The notes beneath the pieces were generated by a model, which made no database searches, was not told the origin of the DNA, and saw nothing but the letters and a program-made list of their open reading frames with translations. The translations under genes and the position numbers were made by a program. Shown piece by piece: positions 10,365 through 19,802 of a stretch of 64,000 nucleotides of DNA; position 1 is the stretch's first letter, and the number at the start of each line of letters is the position of its first letter. The DNA is from CALMEC01 sp963777565 (GTDB lineage Bacteria > Actinomycetota > Thermoleophilia > Miltoncostaeales > Miltoncostaeaceae), in NCBI GenBank assembly GCA_963777565.1, contig CAVZQZ010000007.1, positions 124,001 to 188,000 on the forward strand, written 5' to 3'.

Positions 10365-11331
10365 CCGCGAGCACCGCCGCGACGGCCGCGATCGCGATGC
10401 GGTACCAGCCGAAGATCGCGATTCCGCGCCGCTGCACGTACGAGACCATCCAGACCACGGCTGCCGCCGCCGCCAGGAAGGCGGCGACGAAGCCCACGAT
10501 CGGCGCCGAGACCCCGAACTGGTCGATGATCGTCCCGCCCTTGTCGAGCGTCTCGTAGAGGGTCGCCGCGCCGAGGGTGACGAGGCCGAGCAGGAACGCG
10601 AACTCCACCGACGCCTCGATGCTGAGCCCGACCGTGGCCGCCGCGAGGATCACGACCAGGCTGCGGCTGACGCCGGGCCACAGCGCGAGGATCTGCACGA
10701 GGCCGATGATGAGACCGTCTCGGAGCGTGATCGCCTCCAGGGCGCGGCCCTTCTTCCCACCGAGAGGCGGCCACGCCAGGATCACGACGCCGCCGACGAA
10801 CCAGGCCCCGATGACCGGCCACACCCCAAAGAGGTGGTCCTTGATCGTGCTGCCGAGCAGGAACCCCACGATGGCGGCCGGCAGGAACCCGGCGACGATC
10901 GCCACGGCGAGCCGCCGTCCGCCCACAGGGTCCGGTCCGCGGCCTGCCACGGCGAGCAGCGCGGTCGCGATGCGATGGCGGTAGAGGCCGAGCACCGCCA
11001 GGATCGCGCCCGCCTGGATCGCGATGGCGTAGGCGTCGGCGGCGTCTTTGGCGGCGTCGGTGTCCGTCAGTCCGAGGAGCTGCTCGGTCACGGTCAGGTG
11101 CCCGGTCGACGAGATCGGCAGGTATTCCGTGAGCCCCTCCACGACGCCCAGCAGGATCGCCTCGGGGATCGACAGCAGCGTGTCCCCGGCCTTCGTGGCC
11201 GCCGCGACGCTGATCACGGCGAGCGCGACGAGGCTCAGGGGGATGGCGACGCGGGGCTGTGCCAGCCGGTGCCAACCGCTCGGCGCGGGCGTCGTGACAG
11301 CGTCGCCGCCGTCGGTGGAAGTCCCGTGCAC
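10351..11331 (-). CDS. uppP: undecaprenyl-diphosphatase
   Basis: 326 residues, hydrophobic throughout, with a cytosolic N-terminal tail of ~25 residues. UppP/BacA removes a phosphate from undecaprenyl diphosphate at the membrane, recycling the carrier for peptidoglycan and other wall polymers. The two family signatures are present: EGLTEYLPISSTGHL with the catalytic Glu/Ser region, and PGVSRSLVVILAAATVGLS. Eight or so membrane segments can be read. It is a little longer than the usual 270-290 residues because of the N-terminal tail and a basic loop (GGKKGR). The GTG at 11331 has no strong ribosome site, so a shorter start is possible. It is convergent with the preceding gene. Confidence 0.95.
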   Translation of the reverse strand: MHGTSTDGGDAVTTPAPSGWHRLAQPRVAIPLSLVALAVISVAAATKAGDTLLSIPEAILLGVVEGLTEYLPISSTGHLTVTEQLLGLTDTDAAKDAADAYAIAIQAGAILAVLGLYRHRIATALLAVAGRGPDPVGGRRLAVAIVAGFLPAAIVGFLLGSTIKDHLFGVWPVIGAWFVGGVVILAWPPLGGKKGRALEAITLRDGLIIGLVQILALWPGVSRSLVVILAAATVGLSIEASVEFAFLLGLVTLGAATLYETLDKGGTIIDQFGVSAPIVGFVAAFLAAAAAVVWMVSYVQRRGIAIFGWYRIAIAAVAAVLAVTVL

Positions 11332-11391
11332 GCCGGGATCATGGCAGCGCCCCCGGCCGACGCGGACGACGTGCGGTCCGCTGTGGCGCGA

Positions 11392-12093
11392 TCAGTGACA
11401 CTCAACCCGCAAGTCCGGGGCGGCCTCTCCGAGGGCCAGCTCGACCGCGGTCGCGACATCGGCGCTCGTCGCCCCCGTCAGGGTGTCGAGCCCGACGGCG
11501 CGCGCGGCCAGGCTGGAGGCGGTCGCCGCCCGCCCAGCCGCGTCGAGCGCCAGCAGTGCCGGGAGCCGCTCCGGCTCGTGGCGCAGCAGGATCCCCGCCT
11601 GCAGGAGCGCCCCGGCGCGCCGGCGCACCTGCGAAAGACCCACGACCTTGCGATCGTCGACCAGCACCTCCCACGGCGAGCAGCCGGCGAAGCACGCCCG
11701 CTCGGCCGCCGCCCGGTCGTTCAGTCGCCGCGCCACGTCGGGCGCGACGGCCGTCGCGGGCACGCCGAGGCTCACGAGCGCGGCGGCGAGCGCCTCGCCC
11801 AGCCAGCGGTATGAGGCGGCGACGTCGGCGCTGTACAGCGGGTGTGGAGCCGGCACCACCACGTCGAGCGCGAGGAGGTCCGGTCCCCACAGCACCGGGC
11901 CGCCGCCGGACCCGCGGCGGACGACGGCCACGCCCGCCGCGTGGCACGCCGCCTCGTCCGCAGCGACGCGTGAGCCGCGGCCCAGCACCACCGCGTCGGT
12001 CGCGACGCTCCACCAGATCGCCGTCACCGGGTCGCCCTGACCCAGGCGCTCGATGCGCGCGAGCCCTTCGCGCAGCGCCTCGGCGGCGATCAC
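11392..12093 (-). CDS. lipoate-protein ligase / octanoyltransferase-like (BPL_LplA_LipB fold)
   Basis: 233 residues. It carries the biotin/lipoate ligase fold: VVRRGSGGGPVLWGPD matches the RRxSGG substrate-binding loop of LplA/LipM. CSPWEVLVDDRKVVGLSQ contains the Lys that contacts the lipoyl-adenylate, in the position of the LplA motif DGRKISGSA. The C-terminal accessory domain of E. coli LplA is absent. The GTG start is 7 nt after the stop of the E2-E1 fusion gene, so the two form one unit. Attachment of lipoate to the two lipoyl domains of that neighbour is the obvious proposed role; whether it acts as ligase or amidotransferase cannot be told from sequence. Confidence 0.75.
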   Translation of the reverse strand: MIAAEALREGLARIERLGQGDPVTAIWWSVATDAVVLGRGSRVAADEAACHAAGVAVVRRGSGGGPVLWGPDLLALDVVVPAPHPLYSADVAASYRWLGEALAAALVSLGVPATAVAPDVARRLNDRAAAERACFAGCSPWEVLVDDRKVVGLSQVRRRAGALLQAGILLRHEPERLPALLALDAAGRAATASSLAARAVGLDTLTGATSADVATAVELALGEAAPDLRVECH

Positions 12094-12100
12094 GGCCGCC

Positions 12101-15100
12101 TTACGGGGCGACGCGGTCGGCGCCTGGGAAGTACGCCTCGGTCACGATCCGCTGCTGCTCGACGCGGTGGGTCTGCGGGTAGCCCTCGGCCGGGCTCGAA
12201 CGGGTGGAGCGCCCAACGTAGTAGAGAGTCACGCCCGCCGGCAGGAGCCGCTCGATGGGCCGCCGCGCGAACGTCCAGGCGCCCATGTTGCGCGGCTCCT
12301 CCTGCACCCACGTGACCTCGGTCAGGTTCGGGTACGAGGCGAAGAGCGCGGTGAGCTTGTCCTCGGGGAGGGGGTAGAGGAGCTCGAGGCGGGCGATCGC
12401 CACGTCGGTCGCGCCCTCACGCGCCACGGCGGCATCGAGGTCGTAGAAGATCTTGCCGGAGCACAGGAGGAGCCGCGTGACCTTGTCGCGCCGATCGGCT
12501 GCCCGAGGGTCGTCGATGATCTGGCGGAACCCGCCGTTCACGAGGTCGTCGAGCCGGCACGACGCGTCCTTGGAGCGCAGCAGGCTCTTGGGGGTGAAGA
12601 CGATGAGCGGGCGGAGCTCGCTCAGCAGGCCCTGGCGCCGCAACAGGTGGAAGTAGTTGTCGGCCGTTGTCGGGTTCGCGACCCGCATGTTGTCCTCGGC
12701 GCACGCCTGCAGGAACCGTTCGATGCGCGCGGACGAGTGCTCCGGGCCGTTGCCCTCGTAGCCGTGCGGCAGGAGCATGACGAGCCGGGACCGCTCGCCC
12801 CACTTGGCCCGGCCGGAGATGATGAACTGGTCGATCATGATCTGGGCGCCGTTCGCGAAGTCGCCGTACTGCGCCTCCCACATCACCAGCGTCTCGGGCG
12901 CGAGGGTGCTGTAGCCGTACTCGAAGCCGATCGACGCCGCCTCGGACAGCGGGCTGTTGAACAGCTTCGAAGCTGGCGGCGGCGTCCTTGAGATTGCCCA
13001 TCGGAGTGTAGGTCTTGCCGGTGAACGGCATCCAGTCTCATCCTCGCCAACGTCGTGCAGCGCGCAGGTGCCGCTGGCTGAAGGTTCCCCGTGTCGCTGT
13101 CCTGGCCGGTCAGGCGGACGGGCACGCCGTCGACCAGGAGCGACGCCATCGCGAGCGCCTCCGCGTGCGCCCAGAGGATGCCGCCGTCCTCGCCCATCGC
13201 CTCGCGACGCCGCTCGAGCTGGGGCATGAGCTTGGGGTGCACCGTGAAGCCCTCGGGCACCGTCAGGAGCTGCTCGTTGAGACCGAGCAGCACGTCAGCA
13301 GGGACCGCCGTGTCGACGTCGGTGTGGGCGGCGCGCGACGGCGGCTGGTGGATGTCGTCGATGTCGCCCTGCTTCTCGGCGAGGGCGGCCACCGCGGCCC
13401 GCGCCTCGCTCATACGGGCGTTGGCGCGCTCCTCCATCTCGGTCACCTGCGCGTCGGTGATGAGCCCCTCGACGATGAGCTGCTTTGCGTAGATCTGCTA
13501 CGGGCGCGGGTGGTTCTTGATCGTGCGGGTCATCACCGGCTGGGTGTACGCGGGCTCGTCGACCTCGTTGTGGCCGAGGCGGCGGTAGCCGATCAGGTCG
13601 ATCAGGATGTCGCGCTTGAACTTGTTGCGGTACGCGACGGCCAGGCGCACCGCGGAGATGCACGCGTCGACGTCGTCGCCGTTGACGTGGATGATCGGGA
13701 TGTCGAAGCCCTTCGCCAGGTCGCTCGCGTGGCGGGTGGAGCGCGAGTCCTGCGGGTCGGTGGTGAAGCCGATCTGGTTGTTGGCGATGATGTGGATGGT
13801 GCCGCCGGTCGAGAAGCCGGCGAGCGCCGTTGAGGTTGAGCGTCTCGGCGACGACGCCCTGACCTGTGGAAGGCCGCGTCGCCGTGCACGAGCACCGGCA
13901 CCGCGAGGCTCGGGTCGACCGTGGCGGCGCGGCCGTCGCGGATCGTCTGGCGCGCGCGGGTGCCGCCCTCGACGACGGCGTTGACCTGCTCCAGGTGGCT
14001 CGGGTTCGCGGCGAGGGTGATCGCGACGGGGCGACCGGAGAGGGTGATGTAGGTGCCCTCTGCGCCGAGGTGGTACTTCACGTCGCCCGCGGTCTGGATC
14101 CAGTCGTCGGGGTCGGCGGGCTCGGTCATGCCCTCGAACTCGCCCAGGATCGATTCCACCGGCCGGCCCACGACGTGGGTGATCACGTTGAGGCGGCCCC
14201 GGTGGGCCATTCCGATGACGATCTGGTTGGCGCCGGACTCCGCGCAGAGCTCGATTGTCTCGTCGAGCATCGGCACGAGCGCGTCGACACCCTCGATCGA
14301 GAACGTCTTCTGGCCGATGTACGCCCGCTGGAGGAAGCGCTCGAATACGTCGACGTTGATGAGCCGCTCGAGCAGCTTGACGCGTTCGTCCTGCGGCATG
14401 ACGACCCGGATGAACCCACTCTCGATCTCGCGGCGCAGCCAACGCCGCTTGCTCGTGGCTGGTGATGTGCTCGACCTCGTAGGCGATGGTTCCGCAGTAG
14501 GTCTCGCGCATCCGCGGGTAGAGCGTCCGCGAACGTCTGCCCGGGATGTAGGCGCGAAGGAGTTCCGCGGGGACGAGGGCCATCATGTCGGGCGTCAGCT
14601 CGACGGATGCCGGCTCGAGCGCCGGGTCGCCGACCGGCGGGTAGCCCAGCGGGTCGAGGTCGGCGGCCAGGTGCCCGTAGATGCGGTGGGCCTTGACGAG
14701 CGCCATCGCGGTGGACATGGCCTGCAGCGCGCGGTAGTCGGCCGGTCCGGGGCTTGGTGGAGGAGCGACCACGGTGGCCGGCGCGGGAGCGGGGGGCTCG
14801 AGCGGCGGGAGCGCGACCCCGAGGCTCGCCGCGACCTCGTCGTAGAAGCCGTCCTCGCCGGCGAGGAACAGATCGATCTGGCGCAGGAACGCGCCGCTCT
14901 CCGCGCCCTGGATGACGCGGTGGTCGTACGTGGACGTGGCCGTCATGACCTTCTGGATGCCGAGCGCCCTGGCGTCGACGTGCTCGAAGCCGACGGGCAG
15001 CGCGATCGAGCCGGTGGCGACGATCGTGCCCTGGCCCGGCATGAGCCGCGGCACCGACGCGACGGTCCCGAACCCGCCGGGGTTCGTGAGGGTCACCGAC

Positions 15101-16341
15101 GCGCCGCGCAGCTCGTCGGGCTTCACATTGCCCGAGCGGGTGCGCTTGACGAGGTCGTCGTATGCCGCCAGGAAGCCATCGAACCTGAGTTGCTCCGCCG
15201 CCCGAACCACCGGCACGAGCAGCGACCGGCTGCCGTCGCGGCGCTCGACGTCGACCGCGAGGCCGATGTTGACCTGGTGCCGCACCAGCTTGTGCGGCTT
15301 GCCGTCGACCGCTTCGAAGCCCGTCGCCATCGCCGGGAACCGCTCGACCGCCTTCACGATCGCCCACGCCACGAGGTGGGTGAACGACAGCTTCTCGGAC
15401 CGGCCCGCGGCGGCGAGGGCCTCGTTGATGTGGCGGCGCCGGGCGTCGAGCGTGCCGACGGGGAGGGTGCGGAAGGTGGTGGCGGTCGGGATCGAACGGC
15501 TCTCGTCCATGTAGCCGGCCAGCGCGGCGGCGGGGCCGCGCAGCTGAACGCGCTCCTCGCCGGGCGGTGCCGCGCCTGCGCCGTTCGCCGCCGCGGCGAT
15601 GTCGGCCGCCTCGACGCGACCGCGCTTGCCGCTGCCGGTGACCGACGCGATGTCGACGCCCTGCTCGCCCGCGAGGCGACGCGCGAGCGGCGAGGCGAGG
15701 CCGCCGCCGGTTGCCCTGACCGGTCCGTCGGTCGACGGGGCGGGCGTGGAGGGTGCCGCGGGCGTCGTGGGTGCGGCCTGGCCGGCCGCGCCGACGGCGA
15801 TGCGTGCGAGCAGGCCCCCGACCTCGATGGTATCGCCCGGCTGGGCGACGATCTCGGTGAGCGCGCCGGCGAACGGCGACGGAACGCGAAGGTCCGCCTT
15901 GTCGGAGGTGATCTCGACGATCTCCTCGTCCAGCGCGACCGAGTCCCCGACGCCCTTGATCCACTCCACGATCGTGGCTTCGGTCACCGACTCGCCGAGG
16001 CTGGGCAGGGTGATGTCGGCGATCTCGGCGGCCGCCGGCGGCGGTGCCGCCACCGGGGCGGTGCCGCCACCGTTCGCGGACGGGGCCGAGCCGTTTTCGG
16101 AGAGCTCGCAGAGGATGTCGCCGATCTCGATCGTCTCACCGGGTTGCGCGACGATGCGCGCGAGCACGCCGGCGGCGGGCGACGGGATCCGCAGGTCCGC
16201 CTTGTCGGAGGTGACCTCGACGATCTCCTCGTCGAGTTCGATCGGATCACCCGGCTGCTTCAGCCATTCGACGATGGTTGCTTCGGTGACGGACTCGCCC
16301 AGACTGGGCAGAAGGACAGGGACGGTGGTTTCGGTTGACAC
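12101..16341 (-). pseudogene. 2-oxoglutarate dehydrogenase E2-E1 fusion (Kgd/OdhA-like) with two lipoyl domains; multiple frameshifts
   Basis: From GTG 16341 the protein has lipoyl domain 1 (residues 7-80, Lys47 in TSDKAD), lipoyl domain 2 (109-182, Lys148), a peripheral-subunit-binding domain (216-250, PLARRLAGEQGVD), an E2 acyltransferase domain with STYDHRVIQGAESG, and then a full E1 thiamine-dependent dehydrogenase (MAHRGRLNVITHVVGRP; VMWEAQYGDFANGAQ; ending at 12101). Kgd/OdhA of mycobacteria and corynebacteria resemble the E2cat-E1 part but lack lipoyl and binding domains. The frame changes near 14447 (extra G), 13865 (extra A), 13828 (extra G), 13070, 13050, 13020 and 12963 (extra A), and an in-frame TAG occurs at 13498-13500. 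Corrected length is ~1,413 residues. Residues between breaks are well conserved, so sequence error or very recent inactivation are the alternatives. Confidence 0.85.
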
Positions 16342-16612
16342 GCTCTGGCTCGGTGTTCGGGGCGGGTTCGGCCTGCGCCGGCGGTGCGCGGCGGGAACCT
16401 ATTCGCTCCATAGCGTATCGCGCCCTGCAGGTGTCGTGCGGTGACGCTCATCACCCGATCGACGCGATTCGCCACGCCGAGTGCACGGTTCCAAACGTGT
16501 CCTGGCGATCCGACGGCTGCGAATCACCGCCAGATTCAGAAGGTACCGAACGATGGGGGCGCCTTGGGGCCTGTCCTCGGTCGGTCCGGCGGGATTTTCG
16601 CTCGCCGGATCA

Positions 16613-18049
16613 TCAAGGAGCTTCTGGAACGGTGTACTCGGTCGACTCGTGGGCGCCGGCCGCCTCGCGGTACCGCGCGACCACGATCCGCTGGCGCTCG
16701 ATGTGATCGACGATCGGTGCCGGGTAGTCGACGCCGATGCGGCACTGGATTCGCCGCTGCAGCTCCGGGTCCATGAGCCAGGGCTCGTGGATGTGCTCCT
16801 CGGGCACCCGGCGCAGTTCGGGGACATGGCGCTTCACGTAGACCCCCTCGGGGTCGAACCGCTTCGCCTGTCGGATCGGGTTCATGATCCGGAAGTACGG
16901 GGCGGCATCGGTGCCGGTGCTCGCCACCCACTGCCACCCGCCGTTGTTGCTGGCAGGGTCGCCATCGACGAGACCCTGCATGAACACGGTCTCGCCGAGC
17001 CGCCAGTCGATCAGGAGGTCCTTCACCAGGAACGACGCCGCCACCATCCGCGCGCGGTTGTGGATCCAGCCGACGTCGGCGAGCTGGCGCATGGCCGCGT
17101 CGACCAGCGGGTAGCCGGTCAGGCCACGCCGCCACGCTTCGAGATGCGCGGGGTCGTTGTCCCAGGCGACGCCCCGGTACTGCTCGAGCATCGACATCGC
17201 CGCCGCCTCCGGCCGCCGCCACAGGAGGTGATGGAAGAACTCGCGCCACGCGACCTGACGCCAGTATTCCTCGCGGCCCAGGCTCATCTGCCCGGGCATC
17301 CCGAGCGCTCGCGCGATCTGAGCCGAGGTGCACATGCCGAAGCGCAGGTACGGCGACAGGTGCGAGGTCGTGTCGTCGGCGACCAGGTCGCGCTCGTCGC
17401 GGTAGTACTCGACGTCCTGGTTGCCGATGAACGCATCGAGCCGGTCGCGCGCTGCGGCCGGTCCGGCCGGGATCGGCGGATCGCCGTCGGGGAGGCCGGT
17501 GGGGGCGTCGGACTCGATGCCGGGATCCACGAGCCGCTCGGGCGCGGGCAACTCGTGAGGGACCGTTGCCTTGCGCCAGACGCGGTAGAAGGGCGTGAAC
17601 ACCCTGTAGCCGTTGCCGGCGGGTCCCGGCAGGTCCTCCGGGGCGACGATGAGGTCGCCGCCGTGCTCGACCATCTCGACGCCCGCGCCGGCGAGCGCGG
17701 CCCGCACGCGCGTATCGCGCGCACGTCCCAGCGGGGAGATCTCGCGGGTCACGTGGACCCGGTCGGCGCCGGTCGCCGCCGCGACTGCGGGCAGGACCGT
17801 CGCCGGGTCCCCGTGGCGCACGACCAGCCGCCCGCCCCTGGCGCGCAGTTCCGCATCGAGCGCCCCGAGCCCGGCGCGCAGGAAGGTGAGGCGGGCCGAC
17901 GCGTGGTGGTGGCGCCGCCCGAGGATGCCGGGGTCGAGCACGAACAGGCAGACGGCGTCGCCGCGGTCGGCTGCGGCGGCGAGGGCGGGATGGTCGGCGA
18001 CGCGGAGGTCGCGCCGGAACCACACGATGGTGGTCGCCCCGGCGCTCAT
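16613..18049 (-). CDS. phr: deoxyribodipyrimidine photolyase, class I CPD type
   Basis: 478 residues. It repairs cyclobutane pyrimidine dimers with blue light. The N-terminal Rossmann-like antenna domain starts TTIVWFRRDLRVADHPAL. The C-terminal FAD domain has SPYLRFGMCT, WREFFHHLLW, GWIHNRARMVAASFLVKDLL, and WASTGTDAAPYFRIMNP, all typical class I photolyase blocks. The distal segment PIRQAKRFDPEGVYVKR is also conserved. Length is normal. Downstream on the same strand lie 271 nt before the E2-E1 start that hold no recognisable gene. It is co-directional with, and 36 nt downstream of, the MFS gene. Confidence 0.95.
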   Translation of the reverse strand: MSAGATTIVWFRRDLRVADHPALAAAADRGDAVCLFVLDPGILGRRHHHASARLTFLRAGLGALDAELRARGGRLVVRHGDPATVLPAVAAATGADRVHVTREISPLGRARDTRVRAALAGAGVEMVEHGGDLIVAPEDLPGPAGNGYRVFTPFYRVWRKATVPHELPAPERLVDPGIESDAPTGLPDGDPPIPAGPAAARDRLDAFIGNQDVEYYRDERDLVADDTTSHLSPYLRFGMCTSAQIARALGMPGQMSLGREEYWRQVAWREFFHHLLWRRPEAAAMSMLEQYRGVAWDNDPAHLEAWRRGLTGYPLVDAAMRQLADVGWIHNRARMVAASFLVKDLLIDWRLGETVFMQGLVDGDPASNNGGWQWVASTGTDAAPYFRIMNPIRQAKRFDPEGVYVKRHVPELRRVPEEHIHEPWLMDPELQRRIQCRIGVDYPAPIVDHIERQRIVVARYREAAGAHESTEYTVPEAP

Positions 18050-18085
18050 TCCGCGCGCGGGTGCGTCGGCGTCGTCGGCAGGGCG

Positions 18086-19522
18086 CTACCCGACCGAAGC
18101 GTGGCCCGCCGACGCGGCTTGCTTGAGATCCTTGTCGCGCAGCATCACGAGCGTGGCGACAAGGCTGATGACGGCGAAGATCAGGGCGACCCAGAACGCG
18201 AGGCTGAACCCGCTGGTGAGGGCCTCGGCCTGGCTGTCGCCCTTGGCGAGGAGGTTGTCGGTGCGGGTCACCGCGACGGTCGTGAGGATCGCGACACCCA
18301 GCGCGCCGCCGATCTGTTGCGAGGTGTTGATCAGCCCGGAGGCGAGGCCCGCCTCCTCGGGACGCACGGCGAGCGCTGCGATCGAGACGGGCACGAACGA
18401 GAAGCCGAGACCGACGCCCACGAGAAGGAAGCCGGGAAGAAGGTCTGCGACGTAGGTGCCGTCGACCGAGATTTGCGTGAAGAAGAGGAGCCCGAGACCG
18501 AGCAGGACCATCCCGAAGGCCAGCGCAATACGGACGCCGATCCTGGTGACGACCGTCTGTGCGACGCCGGATGCCACGACGGCGGTGAGCGCGACGGCGA
18601 GGTACGCAACGCCGGTCTTGAGTGCGGAGTAACCGAGGACCTGCGGCATGTACAGCGACAGCAGGAGGAACATCCCGAACACGATGGTGCCCAGGCCGAA
18701 GCCGATGACGTTCGCGCCGGTGGCGGTGCGGTTGCGGAAGAAGGTGAGCGGAACGAGTGGCGACTTTCCCCGGTGCTCGACGATCAGGAAGAGCCCCATG
18801 AGGACGGCGGATCCGATCAGCAGGCCGATGGTCTCGGCGCTGCCCCAGCCGTTGTTGTTGGCCTGGGTCAAGGCGTACACGAGCATCATCAGTGACGCCG
18901 TCACCAGAACGGCGCCGAGGGCGTCGAAGTGACGGGACATCCCGGCCACCTTGCTCTCCTGCACGAACCTCGGCACGAGGATGAGGGCGATGATGGCGAT
19001 CGGCACGTTGATGAGGAAGCACCACTGCCACCCCGCGTACTCGGTGAGCACGCCGCCGAGCAACACGCCGATCGCCGCGCCCGACCCGGCGATGGCGCCG
19101 AGAATTCCAAGGGCCTTGTTGCGCTCGGCGCCCGCCTCGAACGTGACCGTGGTGATCGAGAACACCGACGGCGACAGCATCGCGGCGCCGGCGCCCTGCA
19201 GCACGCGGAACGTGATGAGCATGCCCTCCGACGTCGAGAGGCCGCACATCAACGAGAAGATCGCGAACGACACGAGACCCGCGATGAACACCTTTCGCCG
19301 GCCGAGCAGGTCGCCGATGCGGCCTCCGAGCAGGAGGAACCCGCCGAACGTGAGCGCGTAGCCGCTCACAATCCACTGGAGGTTGGACTGCGAGAAGTCG
19401 AGGTCCTCCTGGATGGCGTTGAGCGCGACGTTCACGATCGACACGTCGAGCACGACCATGAGGTACGCCACGCCGAGCACGGCGAGCGCCTTCCACTTGT
19501 TGTGTGCCGTATCGCTCAACAC
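18086..19522 (-). CDS. MFS drug exporter, DHA2 (EmrB/QacA) family
   Basis: 478 residues with about 14 hydrophobic segments. VVLDVSIVNVALNAI in the first segment carries the Asp typical of DHA2 proton antiporters, and GGRIGDLLGRRKVF is MFS motif A. GAIAGSGAAIGVLLGGVL matches the antiporter motif C region. The GTG start follows GAGGAGC. The substrate is not predictable; hydrophobic cations and antibiotics are typical. It is complete, unlike the second DHA2 gene in this window (39503-41135). Confidence 0.9.
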   Translation of the reverse strand: MLSDTAHNKWKALAVLGVAYLMVVLDVSIVNVALNAIQEDLDFSQSNLQWIVSGYALTFGGFLLLGGRIGDLLGRRKVFIAGLVSFAIFSLMCGLSTSEGMLITFRVLQGAGAAMLSPSVFSITTVTFEAGAERNKALGILGAIAGSGAAIGVLLGGVLTEYAGWQWCFLINVPIAIIALILVPRFVQESKVAGMSRHFDALGAVLVTASLMMLVYALTQANNNGWGSAETIGLLIGSAVLMGLFLIVEHRGKSPLVPLTFFRNRTATGANVIGFGLGTIVFGMFLLLSLYMPQVLGYSALKTGVAYLAVALTAVVASGVAQTVVTRIGVRIALAFGMVLLGLGLLFFTQISVDGTYVADLLPGFLLVGVGLGFSFVPVSIAALAVRPEEAGLASGLINTSQQIGGALGVAILTTVAVTRTDNLLAKGDSQAEALTSGFSLAFWVALIFAVISLVATLVMLRDKDLKQAASAGHASVG

Positions 19523-19667
19523 CGCTCCTCGTCGCCCGAAAATTCGCCGCCACCCTATCGCGGCCCAGGGACGTCAGGCCCTGAGATGCCGCCACGTTTC
19601 TTCTGCCTGATGGTCCCATCTGACGGCGGTGCGGGCCGAGTCGTGCGGAGGATCGACATCAGGGGAG

Positions 19668-19673
19668 TAGTCT
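19668..19673 (+). promoter_or_regulatory. possible -10 box TAGTCT upstream of the glycosyltransferase
   Basis: TAGTCT lies 8 nt before an ATG (19682) that opens an 18-codon ORF ending at 19735, and about 130 nt before the glycosyltransferase start. If used, the transcript would either begin at the mini-ORF or carry a ~120-nt leader to the GCGGAGG ribosome site of the glycosyltransferase. Evidence is the hexamer and spacing only. Confidence 0.25.
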
Positions 19674-19802
19674 CGGCGTATATGACGCTCGAGCTCGTCC
19701 TCCGGCGGACCGATACGGGTCAGCCCGAGGCCTGAGGAAACTGCCGCCGGCCAGTTCCCTCCGCTTCTCGGTCGCCGACAGGCAGGCAGACGCGGAGGCT
19801 CT

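Noticed and set aside
16536..19619. 1,027-codon minus-strand open frame
   Set aside because: Out-of-frame shadow spanning both the photolyase and MFS genes, whose own frames carry the conserved motifs.
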